This document shows positions 12,421 through 24,343 of a stretch of DNA of 64,000 bases, in pieces; within the stretch, counting starts at the first letter, position 1, and each line of letters starts with the position of its first letter. The notes beneath the pieces are model-generated. The model was not told where the DNA came from, did not search any database, and saw only the letters and a list, made by a program, of their open reading frames with translations. Position numbers and translations under genes: made by a program. Where the stretch lies: contig CABFPE010000245.1 of assembly GCA_900660155.1 (NCBI GenBank), forward strand, positions 274,967 to 338,966. The letters are read 5' to 3'. The DNA comes from Hofstenia miamia (lineage: Eukaryota; Xenacoelomorpha; Acoela; Hofsteniidae).

Positions 12421-15400
12421 CAGATAATAATTTTGCTGAGAAAAAAAGTCTGCATTAAAAACACAATTAATGAAAAGAACATATTTTGCTTGATATATTT
12501 TTAAAAATTATTTTCAATTTTACAAAAATAAAAACATTGCAAAAACACGATGAAAACATTGTTCTAAACAACATTTAAAACCCTATGCTTCTTTACACAA
12601 ACACAAATTTGATTGTCTCAAATAAATGCTAACTACTGTGCAAACAGATTGCAAAAATTCAATAATTTTGTAAATTGATAAATATATCGATTGAAAAAAA
12701 TTTTTCATAGAACGGGGAATTAAAAATAATCAAAATTACATACCTTAAAATCAACAAAAGCCTCAGCAAATAATGCATGAAATGAATTTTGATAAACTAC
12801 AATTGCACTGAGCAGAGAAAAATTGAACGATGTATCAGAAAAATCGCTACAATTTGAGAAAACCTTAAGCCAACAAAAGTTGATAAAAAGCTTGCACTGG
12901 TGGTATCGACATCTACAGTAAGGGAAAATGTAAAAACTATTGCTTGAATTCAACAGAGTTGTTCATTTTTTTCAAATCATTAAAATTGCTATCGAATTAC
13001 AGCTGTTGATTTATAGTGTAAAGGATTGCTTTACAATGTAATATATTTAATAGCAATATAATTTAAAGCGAATGACCATCTATTTTACTTATATCACTAC
13101 GTCTGTGAAGTTGCAAAAGTATTTCGGTATTTTATCGGCTGCAGAATTAAGAGTTCATTAAGTATGTGAGCCTGATCTCCTTAATACCAACATTAAAATT
13201 TGAACAAATTTGAAAAAGGCCGGAATAACAGGTTTTTCAATGGAAGAATTGTCTAAATTTTATGAACAAACTGATGGAAAAAAACTTGTTAAAATAAAGT
13301 GATCTCATATGCTGGTGCCCTTTTGAATAATTTAAGTATGATTACTAAGCAGACAATATATAAACTTTTGACTGGCCTATTAGTATAACGTACAGAATCG
13401 ACAGATGGCTATAATCCACAATTTTTCACAGTTTAGTAAATTGTTTGAATACATTTATAACATCTGACAGAAACAGCTTTCAGAAAGTTTTCATTAAATA
13501 TAAAACAGTTAATACATGTCGCAACAACTTATATTTTAAAAACAAATTCTTGAAAAAAGCATTTATCACTAACACTTGCTCTATGTGGACTAAATTTCCA
13601 ATCAACATCCGCAAAATGAAACATTTAAACTCAAAAACAATTTACTTAGCAAATGGCAAAAGTTAATGCATGGCGAATTTTCTAGATGTTATTATTTTTA
13701 TGGTAAATATTCTAATATTTTCAGATTTGCATGGATATATATATATAGTTGTTTAATGCATAGCACACCTGCAAGCAATGCTATTAGAGGTAAGATTAAT
13801 AAAATATTCGTACAAAAAATTCATACATATTCAAATTTCACTAAAACAGAAAAAGAGTTCTGAATACTTCCTTAAGCAAAATAATACAATCTGAAAATGT
13901 CAATTGTTATAAAAATGAGCTTAATTCATAATATTAATAAATAGAGGATCTAAACGTTTTGCACAGACGTTTATCCTAAAGAAAAGTCAAGCTGTACATT
14001 GAAATAAAAAAAATTTAACAGTAGAATGAAATGTTGATCATCAAAATATGATATTGAAAACCTTCTCATTAAATTTGAGATAAAAAAACGCATGCTACCT
14101 AATTTCACTCAATCAATCAGCTGTCTACAGAAAATAGCTTAACAAATGTTGTCAATTAATAAATACTTCTATTATAATGATGCTAATAACGATGAACTCA
14201 TATAAAAAAAGTTAACATTTAGCTTTGCAATGATCTCTTTAAGGCAAATTTTAGCTTAACAGTGAGTTGCAAAAGCCTGCGCAAGTTCATTTGAATAGAA
14301 ATTACAACCATATAATATGCGTTGTTTTTTTGAAACTTTAATCACATCACTGAAATACAATTTGGAAACATGCCTCTAACAAAAAATATACAGAAAGTTT
14401 AGAGAATTCACTACAGAAAGTGTACGAATTACCCTGCATTGAAGTGTTTATCAAAATTAGGAGAGCAATTATCATTATTTCAAAAGATTGTGGAAAGTTT
14501 GAAGTTTATATTTAAAATGTCATAAGTTAAATCTAACTCAAACTTGGATAAATAAGAATATAAAAATATATGTATTTACAAAAATTAGTATAGAATATCG
14601 ACTGCACAACAATACATTATCCAGAATTAATCTAAAGACACTCAATTGTACCTTCTGTGTTTTATAAAATTGAGTCTGTGCTGCGACGAGGAATAGCTAT
14701 GTTGGATTACAAAAAGAAATGCCATCAGTTAAGTGCAATGTAGTTTGTTAATCCGCATTTGATTATTTGAGAAAATGCTTTCCATTCAAATGATCTACAA
14801 TTTCAACATTCAAAATTAACTACGGGTATTAGAAGTCTCTAATAGCTATAAATTATTGAAACACTGAATAAAATTCTAAATAGGAATCAATAATAAAACG
14901 AATTTTCATTGTGTATATGTGCGAATGCAACGTTTCAAAATTAAGAAATCAGCAAAGATTCTTTCGACTATGCGATATCCCAATACAAGTAGAAAAACTG
15001 GAACATCCAAACACAATTTTTTACTTGCATTTCGAGCAAAATTGACAACAAATTTATGTATTACTAGTTTTCAACTAGCAAAATAGCTTTCTGCATAAAA
15101 ATATTTTTTGGAAAATACGTTCGAAGCCATTTGAAGCCTTAAAATCATATGTAACGAGATGGAGTAATACCAAATTTCTGAAGAAAATAGGACTACCATA
15201 CAATAGTATGTAACTGATTAGAGAAATAATTTTTACCGAAACAACTCAAAAAAGAATTTAAAAAACAAAAAACAGATAGAAGAAAATTCTTGTCTATATA
15301 TTAAAGAGTAATAACACAAAAGTTCGGATTTTTAAGTGCATCTTTATATAGATTAAAATGAATTTGGATTTCGTAATAGCTGCATGTCTCAACCAATTTA

Positions 15401-15842
15401 TCTCAAAAATACGAAAACAATAATTTAATTTGTAAGTAGTGAAATAGGCGTATCAAAACTTCAGTTTTCTATATTTTTAAAATATATGAAACACTAAATC
15501 TGTCTATTGATAAAATTGTTGTAAACTTTCACAAAAATGTTTATAAAGTGTAGTTTGGTGGAAATAAATACAAAATCATTAAGATTGAATGTAATATGAA
15601 AGCACTTACACAATCCAATAAATATTTTATTGATAGAAGTATTGCGAACAGAGCTACATAGGTATTTCTGTACAGTATCAGTTGCAGTTCTAATATATTT
15701 CAATTCAGGTTCTAATACAAGAATAATAAATATTTCTTCAGAAGTGCATGAACGCATATCAATTTTGAGTTTTATTATGAATCATACCCAAAAGTGGCAC
15801 AACTATGATCATTTAAAAATTTGTTATAGAGGCCATCACAAA
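12421..15842. other. AT-rich stretch without recognisable genes
   Basis: Only short chance reading frames occur (for example 13445-13666 and 13666-13863 on plus, 15494-15757 on minus). None shows a known domain or coding-like composition. No RNA gene or repeat structure was recognised. Confidence 0.4.
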
Positions 15843-15843
15843 T

Positions 15844-16086
15844 TGTAATGTAATATCGGTACTGGTTGTTTGTATCGGCCAGACCAAATGTTTTCGGTTT
15901 AGCATGTAAATTGTACATACATGTATGTTGATATTAATTAGTATATAACCAAGATTATTTGTTGTAAATAGAAAACAGTTTTAGCATAGTTTTAGAGTTC
16001 CTTAATATCTTCCGCCCGGGGTCGTCTCCCTAAGAATAGGTCTCTCTACGTAATTGGGATGCACAGCACCAGCGGGAGATATTACA
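15844..16086. repeat. Candidate solo LTR
   Basis: A 243-bp block starts TGTAAT and ends ATTACA, so it has TG...CA ends with a short inverted repeat. It contains a TATA-like AGTATATAACC near 15940 and a GC-rich 3' part (TTCCGCCCGGGGTCG near 16010), a layout typical of a long terminal repeat. No convincing target duplication and no partner copy lie in the window. If real, it is a fossil single LTR. Confidence 0.3.
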
Positions 16087-16117
16087 GCAAAACAATGCCT
16101 TTATTACTTAAGTCCAT

Positions 16118-16305
16118 GCTACGCGAACAACTTTTGTTGCCAATTATTGTTCGTGTAGCACCCTCTTCCACAACTAAAATCGGGATTAATTATCTAGTCT
16201 AAAGTTCGGTCCAACAAAAATTAGACTCTAAAATTTGTTCGTGTAGAACCCTTTTCGCTAACTTTAGTTGTTAAATAATTAAATGACAAACGTTGATCGT
16301 GTAGC
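16118..16305. mobile_element. Small MITE, GCTACACG family, copy 1
   Basis: The left end GCTACGCGAACAACTTTTGT and the right end, read inward, GCTACACGATCAACGTTTGT form imperfect terminal inverted repeats about 20 bp long. Internal copies of GTTCGTGTAG occur at 16148 and near 16240. It has no coding capacity and resembles the element at 17180-17396. Confidence 0.6.
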
Positions 16306-17179
16306 AGGGTGCTCCGACCAACTTTTTTGTCAAAGAAATAATACTCCAACTTTCTAGTAATTATCATTTTGAAATATAAATAAACAATTTTAATATATAA
16401 TTTCAATCGTTTTCAGAATATATTTCCGCTGAAAAATCTAAAATTAACTAATTTATAAAATTAATAATAATGATCTGCAAAGTTTTTATGTTAAAATAAA
16501 CACATTATGTACACATTTCTTTTGTATACTTGCACATCAGCATTAAATTAAACAATTAACTCATCAAAAAGAATCATTTGTAGTAAACAAAAACAATTTG
16601 CGAATAATAAGATAATGATCCATATTATTTGGGAAGTCGATCACAGCATAGCTTCGCGAACTCAAGTATTGTTTAAACGGTGCAGGTAATTGATGTTTAG
16701 TTTAATTTCAAAGTAAACAACGGGAATTGTAATTTCTTCATTATTACACAGGGATAATCCACTCTCCAATGGAAATACGCATCGACACAGTTTCTGTAGG
16801 CCGCGATAGCTCTATGATATCGTATTTTTAATAATGTGATTTAATTAATTTAGATAGTTTTTAGAGCGATTAATATATGCAATCAGCATAACGAAGTTAC
16901 TACATAAAATTGTCTTGCATTAAAACTAAAGCGTAAACCATTTTAGTTTATCACCAAATTTTATAGCATAGGTCGAAAATAGGTACTTTTTGCATTTTAG
17001 AAGTTTTGATTAACAAATATTGAAAAATATTTCACTATTTTAGTTCAACTCTTATGTTACATGAGCAATATTAATATTTCTTATTTTAAATATTTCTGCA
17101 TATTCTGATATTCTTGTAAATCTATTTTAGCTATTTTACAATGAAGTAACTGAAATATAAAAAGTTGTTGTAACACTAC

Positions 17180-17396
17180 GCTACACGAACAACTTTTTGT
17201 TGCCAAGTAAAATCGTTCGTGTAGCATCCCCTCCCCAACTTTTGCCGAAAACGAATTAAAGGACTAAAGTTGTTTGTGTAGCATACCAAATCAACAAAAA
17301 TTGACGACAAACGTCTTTTGTTCTGACGACAAAAGTTGGCGATACAAGTTGTTCGTTCTGACGGCAAAAATCGGCGACAAAAGTTGTACGTGTAGC
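17180..17396. mobile_element. Small MITE, GCTACACG family, copy 2
   Basis: The left end GCTACACGAACAACTTTTTG and the right end, read inward, GCTACACGTACAACTTTTGT are near-perfect inverted repeats of about 24 bp. Inside are several degenerate GTTCGTGTAGC and GACGACAAAAGTTGGC units, so the element is built of short repeats of its own ends. Short reading frames across it are not genes. Confidence 0.65.
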
Positions 17397-19143
17397 ATTT
17401 TTCCAGTTTCTAGTTCTTACCAAAGATCTAGAAAAAAAGTAATCCATTTCAGCCAAGTTCCAGTTTGCAACAAACATTTAGGTTAGATCAATTTGACAGG
17501 CAGTGAAACATTTGGTTAATGAAACCCCAGGGTTGGTAAAGCATCATTATGTGCCCCATGTTTCGCCTTGAAACACGAAATCGGCAAAAATGAAGTGAAA
17601 TTCACTATGCTTACTTGATGCAATCCAGTAAGACCTAACGAAAGAAGATCGAAAATATTGTGAATACGAGTTACTATATGTTTACTGTAGACCTGTTTCT
17701 TTTTTATAATGTTAATATAGATTTAGGGTATTCTTAGTATGTGTTTATTAGATCTAACATCGACAATGTTGAGATACATATTTGCTATAACAAAATAACG
17801 CACAACAAAGCTATAATTTAAAAACCTTATGTATTTCTATAAATTAACTACCCATTTATTCAATATCATATCTAATATGCTGTAAGATTTAAGTCCTTAA
17901 ATTTATCCGAGAAATTAAAATATTTAATGATTTCAGGTAGGTCAGTCTACCTTAATGCATACTCAGATTCGAGATAAATTGAACTTAAATTAAATTACAT
18001 TATATTGGATTTAAGCTTATTATACGTTCTTGCCTTCCAATAATAGGGCGCCCTTGCCCTAATAGCTACGGCACTGCTTTCTACATGTAGGTATCCCACT
18101 CGAAAAAGGAATTCAATATAAATGCGGCATTAAACGATGCACGATTATGTGATTGTAATCAAATAATGCACTTAAAATTCAATAAAGCGTTGAACAGAAC
18201 AATACACTGAAGCATTTTTGGATACTATTAATGCAGAGCTTATTCATATAGTATGGTTTTTAATGTATGGAGGTACCTCATACAACACATTATTGCCTAT
18301 TTTCAAAATTCAAAAAAAAGATAATTAGGATCATAAACTTTAAAAATTCTACTTATACAACGAAACAGTTATTCATAGAAGCTATTTACGAAATATACAT
18401 TTTTTAATTTCTAAAGCATATTACAAAGGTTAAGACAAGAATATCCAATAGAATTTTATAGCTTCAATAAAATAAATCATTCTTTTAACACGAGCAGCAG
18501 TTTTAATAAGACATAATACAATTATACCACATAATTCAATTGAAGTGGGAGGTATAAAACTACAAAATTTTTATACTTAGAACAATTAATTAATGATAAT
18601 ATTATTACACTAACTAAAAACCAATGGAACAAAACCAATAATTGGCAACAATAATTAATAGAATCTTCCAGAAATAAATCCACTTAATTGATATAATTTA
18701 AATAATTAAATTCATTAATGTATATTGAGTCACTTACTAGCAAAAGTAAGGAGTTGCAATTGAAAAAAAATGCGGGATTGGATTGAAGAGTTTGTTTATT
18801 CTGACCATGTTGTTTCTTTCTGAACTTGTCTTCAAATATCTCCCCGACAATGAGGAAATTAATCTATTTTCGCAAAATCTAATTTGTTCCAAAGCATTCA
18901 ACTATTCACCTGCTGTAACTGTATTTGATGGTTTACTGAAGTTGTTAAAGTTATCACGTTGTCAATCTTATTCACTTGTGTTTCATTTTCTTACATTATC
19001 ACTCGATCTTCATGTGATTTGTATTGAAAGCAAGAGTACTCTTTATCATAGGATCCATTCTATAGTCTTCCGCAAGTTTAAGCTGATTTCAGGAGTTCTT
19101 CACATGTATTCATATGTATTGGGTGGCTACAAATGGTAATCTA
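17397..19143. other. Stretch without a recognised gene
   Basis: A 118-codon reading frame on plus (18783-19139) starts with a hydrophobic MKSLFILTMLFLSELVFKYL segment that resembles a signal peptide. It matches nothing I know, has no splice context, and composition does not set it apart. I do not call it a gene. Confidence 0.35.
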
Positions 19144-19377
19144 GGCGTTATTGTACTTTAGGGGAGCCAGTTTGAGTGACATCATAAAATGGGTATTAAA
19201 CTCTAACCCTAACCACAATCCCTACCCCAAAACTTAAAAATTTTGCAAAAAATTAATCAAGAAGATGAAATGCAATATAATTGCATTGGTTGGGGAGCAT
19301 GGTTAGGGTTAAGATTAGAGTTTAATACCCATTTTATGACGTCACTCAAACTGGGTTCCCTAAAGTACAATAACGCC
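19144..19377. mobile_element. MITE with about 65-bp terminal inverted repeats
   Basis: The left arm (19144-19207) reads GGCGTTATTGTACTTTAGGG, then AGTTTGAGTGACATCATAAA, ATGGGTATTAAACTCTAA and CCCTAACC. The right arm (19294-19377) is its reverse complement with few differences (GACGTCA instead of GACATCA). The centre carries CCCTAACC / GGTTAGGG units like degenerate telomere repeats. There is no coding capacity. The arms would fold into a long hairpin. Confidence 0.75.
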
Positions 19378-21125
19378 GTAATCTACTTGAGAAAATTGAT
19401 GATATACATTGTAACATTGCCAATCCATCTCGTTTCTTCATTTTATCTCCGTGTATGATATGATAATGTTTGACAGCATAAAGAGCGCTTCCAGCACTTG
19501 TATGCCAACCATTTTAAACAATTTAGTGCTAAATCTGTATTTTATTTTGTATTAAGTATTTTATTTGTTTTGTATGAAAAAAATTGTATTATTATTATAT
19601 AAGTGTAGAACATTGAAAGTATTCTCAGGACTAATAGATCTCATCCTTGATTAATAAAACAGTTATTTCTACTATTAATTATTAATAAAGTGCATTGACA
19701 TCACAATATTATTCAATTGATTTCAATTTATTTCACTGAGTACTAATATTCAGATGCATGCATTTACTTACTAAAAATGTGAAATGCCTATTTAAATCTT
19801 GTAAAAAATGATCATATTCCATAATGTCCATCCGTGAATGGTTGCAACTGAAATTGAAAAGTTTTAATTTTCTCAATTTATTCAAGAATTAAAATTTCAT
19901 GAATAGCCCCAATTCATATAAATGTTAAATATTTCAAATTTATTTCAAAATATTTCAACATTAGTAGTAAATGGGGGATATTCATGAAATTTTAATTTTT
20001 TTTGAAATGGGCTAGTTTTGTATATATTTGCGGGATAATTCCAAAAAAAGGTGTACCAGACCCTTAAATTTTATAGTTTTTGTTTAATTTGATTTTTATT
20101 TCTAAATCCCATTACCCCAATTTCATTGGTTTGACGTAATTTCAGTGTAAACAAATTTGCTCTTACATGTTTATTTAAATATTTACTACTTTGCTTTACA
20201 TGTTATCAAAGTTGATTCATTGAATAATAAAGTAGCTTGGCTATGATCATAATATTAACTCAATGATCCATTTATTTACCATATATGATACCTTTCACTT
20301 TAAATTANATAGACTATAGAGGGAAAGTTTAGAAAAGTTTAAGAATGCTAACATGGTTTAATTGTCTATTTAAAAGTTTTTTACGTTGTTTTATTAATAT
20401 TATATATATATATTTTTTATATAAAAGTTTATGTTAGTGTGCTGAAATAATCAATGCTTGATTTTCTTTATAGCAGTATGCTATTGCATTATTTTTATTC
20501 GTGTTTAGAATAGAATACAAATTGTATTGTGTTGCAAAAACATCGTAGTTTAATCGTTATCCAAGTTGTCTGTTTACTACTGATCGATTCTGATGGATGA
20601 CTCTAATTGATTGTTTATAATTCTCTGTAGTTTTTCAGCAAGCTAGGTTGCACGTTCAAGAATTTGATGTTTAAGAATAGCTGGAAATACCAGATTGCTT
20701 CAATTAACCATCCCATTCTTTCTTTGTTCTTCCATTCATAATTGTTTTGCAATTTGTAATTTCTTACTTTTCTAAAAAAAGAATGAAAACTGCAACAACG
20801 TGCTGCTTTTACCTGTCTTTTTTAATAAACAAATGGGACATTATAATTTGTTCAACATTAAAACACAATTAGCTCTAAGCATTCGTATCTGCAGTGTGAA
20901 CAGATTTTTTAATCAGCTGATATCTTCTTTGAAGACTCTTCACAGACGTATAGGCTGGAAACTAAATTCTGAATTAAAATTTTTATAAAATTGAATTCCC
21001 AACAAAAATTTTGACCCTGGTGCTAAAAATCAAATTTACAATTTGAATCCTTACATTTTGTCAAGCAGAATGTCTCACATTTTAGTGCCAACACTATATA
21101 AAAAGTTATGTTTACAAAAAAATAC
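19378..21125. other. AT-rich stretch with one short inverted repeat
   Basis: Near 19885-20000 the segments AATTAAAATTTCATGAATAG and, reversed, AATTAAAATTTCATGAATAT flank about 65 bases. This is a possible tiny foldback element. A single unresolved base lies at 20308. No gene was recognised. Confidence 0.4.
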
Positions 21126-21158
21126 CTCTTTTGTTGAGTGCTGCGGCTTGATCTGCTT
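21126..21158 (-). CDS. Candidate 33-nt microexon
   Basis: On the minus strand a pyrimidine-rich tract ending TTTTTTAG precedes AAGCAGATCAAGCCGCAGCA and on to AAAGAG, followed by GTATTT. In phase 0 it gives KQIKPQHSTKE, which would continue in frame from the IQ exon at 22749-22916. Such a short match could be chance. Another phase (ADQAAALNKR) is also open. Confidence 0.3.
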
Positions 21159-22748
21159 CTAAAAAACAAATAATAACCACAATTTAAGTTGATTTTTTTA
21201 CAAAATTACGATGGCATACGTGCAGATTAAATACTACTCTAAACAGCATATAAATTCTACTCTATCTCATTTATGAAACAAAAAATTAAGACGTAGTGTT
21301 TGGATCAAAGCGGAAATCTTAGAAATCCTCATCCAAGCCGCAGCCACTACAACCAGATTCCTCAACCCGTATCCCGAAATTTTCATTCTTTCATTTTTAA
21401 TAAATTTTTTTCTGACATATACATAGATTACAATTGGCAATGAAAACGCAAAATTTCATCACTCGATTCATATTCGCCTATTCATCCACATTCAATCCAT
21501 ATTCGTATGAATCTGAATTATACATAAACCATCATGGACTTGTGCGAGCTATGTCCGCATTCGAGCACGATCCACTAACATCTTTCCGAGCTATCATATA
21601 ACTAAGTTTATAAAACAGTCTATAAACAATATTGTTGGTTAACTGAAATCAAACATTCATCGTCTATGAAACACCACACACATCAAGCTTAACAAAATCA
21701 ATTGACAAAATTAGGTTGTAGGCCTGTTCGACAATCAAATTTCTAGAGTCAATCAATTATTAACATGCTACGTCAATTATCAATGAAGTATCTTGGCGGA
21801 GATTAGCGAAAATTTTTTTATACGATTTTTTTTCAAAGAACTCTCAAAAACAAAAAGAATTATATTGTCTTCATGGGGAATACAATACAACTAAAGCCTC
21901 TTGGTTTGATGGTATAATTTTGGTATCGGGTTTAGATCGAATACATTTTCGTGAACAGTGTTGTTAAACTGCGTGCTTCAAACAAAACAAACCGTACACT
22001 TTTGAAGTCTTAGTATTGCCCGCAAATTTAACAATAACTGCTAATTTATTAATTTAGCACCTGCATCAATTATCAATCAATTATTCGAACATCCCATTAG
22101 GTTGGAATATATTGCCAGTGCCACATATTGCTTATCCACCAGATCTTGCTAAGTCAGATTTATCTCGGTTATCTGAAATGAACCAACAATTTGGGTGCAT
22201 GCAATTTATACATTGCTTACATTTACGGTGACTTTTATATATATTACCAATATTACATGTAAAACGCATTACAAACACCAGAAAATTCAATAGAAGCGTA
22301 TTAATTTATATTTGTATACCGCTTACTTAAGCCGCCAGTGCTACACAGATTTATTAGATTTATTGTTAACCGCCAGCTGGTTTCGCCGCCTTAATCTTTA
22401 TATATCTGAAATCCAGGTATAAAACTAGAATATAATGTTTGATAATATTAATTTTGTCTTAACCTATCTTTCAGAATAACTCTCGCATAAAAATTACAGT
22501 ATGAAATAAGCATTATAAGACAATATATACAATCAATTTAGTTTAGACTTTTCCATAAGATCACAATAGTGGATAATTTATCATCTAATAGACACACTTA
22601 GGAATGTAAAGCAAATGAATTCACTTCACATTGATAGCTTGAAAAAAATTTATATTTACCTTGGTATAATTCCAAATAAAAAACCGCAGACAATATGAAA
22701 TGTTTCAAAAAATAAAAGAATTATGCTTTTCTATATAAAAATACTAAC
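21159..22748. other. Probable intron of the IQ-motif gene
   Basis: AT-rich. On minus near 21310-21390 a short frame ending EESGCSGCGLDEDF and a stop was noted, but it has an upstream stop and no good acceptor. Nothing else was recognised. Confidence 0.35.
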
Positions 22749-22916
22749 TTCGGTTATTTGTTTTCTTGCTTTATGACCTCTAAATGTAGACTGAATTTTT
22801 GTGGCTGCAACAGCTAATTCGGGATCATTTAAATCAGGCATTTCCTCTTCAGCTTCAACAGAAGGAGATTTTTCAACAGGAGATTTTTCAACAGAAGTAG
22901 ATTTTTCAACAGGTTG
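22749..22916 (-). CDS. IQ exon 3 (56 codons)
   Basis: Acceptor TTAG before CAACCTGTTGAA and donor GTTAGT after ACCGAA. It encodes a proline/serine-rich VEKS repeat region (VEKSTSVEKSPVEKSPSVEA), then the acidic EEEMPDLNDPEL and the IQ motif AATKIQSTFRGHKARKQ. It is longer than the sister exon at 34473-34610 by ten codons, which is accounted for by the extra VEKS units. Confidence 0.75.
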
Positions 22917-23327
22917 CTAAATACATTAAATAGTCATTTAAACATAAGGCTACAATTATCGACCTCTGGTTAACTATGAATATCGACAGTAAACTTAACA
23001 TTGTACACAGAAACGCCGAAGGAAGAAATATATTGACAACAATTTGTTGCATAGAAGTATTCACTTTGAAAATAGAAAATTGAATCTGATTGGAGGACAA
23101 GCATTTCCAAATTCCATAAAAACCCAAAATATTAGAAACAATGAAGAGCAATTGAAGATGAACAATACATTACCCAGAAAACAGATCAACTGCGAAGAAT
23201 ATTCGTAAATTTTGAAATTCAAAGTCAATGAAAACAGCCAAAAATCAATGATTGAAATGTTCATTAAGATAGATACAACATGCATAGATATACATATTTT
23301 AGAATTTAGATGGTCAAAATATAATTG

Positions 23328-23394
<67 letters not shown>

Positions 23395-24303
23395 CATGTA
23401 CAAATACGCTATTTTTATTTAAAAAGAATATGTACCAACAAATAAATGGTATGCAATTGGGTTCACAATGACAGCATTCTATTTGGACATTATTGAATCT
23501 AAATTTAAAGAATAAAAAACGAACTTGAAACCTTTATTAAACCATTGATATATTGATAACATCTTTTGCATATTCAAGAACATTAATGACATTGATGAAT
23601 TTCCAAAATTTGTAAACAACCATTTAAGCTCGATCAAATTTGAAACTGAATAAAATAATAAACTAATATTTCTTGATTCAGGACTACTAAGAACAAAAGA
23701 CAAAATTGAATCAAAATGGCACATTAAATTGACGAATACAGGACTATATATACCTTATTCTTTATATTGAACTAAAACCTATAAAATTAAAACCATTAAA
23801 ACAATCAATCTAATATTTACAACATCTAATTACACGAACCATACTGAAGCAATTGATAAACTTTTTAAAATACTTTTAGATAATGAATATCCTCACCAAA
23901 ACATCAATAGAAAATTACACAATGAAACAAAAATAATTCCAACACTTACTTCAACAAAGACTTCACCATTTCTCAGTAACAAAGATCCTATTCCGATGCA
24001 CTTGGCTTCCTCCATTGATTAAAAATATAACTGATGAGTGTTCTCACACATTGGGGAAACAAGGCGACATCTACAAACTTGGAATTAAGAACACCTTAAA
24101 GGCCACTTAAAATATCAAATTTATTGTCATTAGAATCAGTCAAATAAAGAATGCAACACCAATCTATGAAACAAACAATTACATCATTTCAAAATATTAC
24201 ATCTATTCTAAAGCCATATTTAATTTCCCTCAATTTTATCACTGATGAAGCTATAATTATGTAGCGAAACATGTATGATTTTGAATAAATTTGTTTTTAT
24301 ATG

Positions 24304-24343
<40 letters not shown>

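Noticed and set aside
12855-12870. TTTGAGAAAACC as the partner end of the hAT fragment at 12065
   Set aside because: Too few matching bases to the expected GTTTGAGAATCACTG.
18783-19139. 118-codon frame with a signal-peptide-like start
   Set aside because: No recognised domain, splice context or coding-like composition; hydrophobic starts are common by chance in AT-rich DNA.
21310-21390. Short minus frame ending EESGCSGCGLDEDF, considered as a terminal exon
   Set aside because: A stop lies just upstream in frame and there is no usable acceptor.
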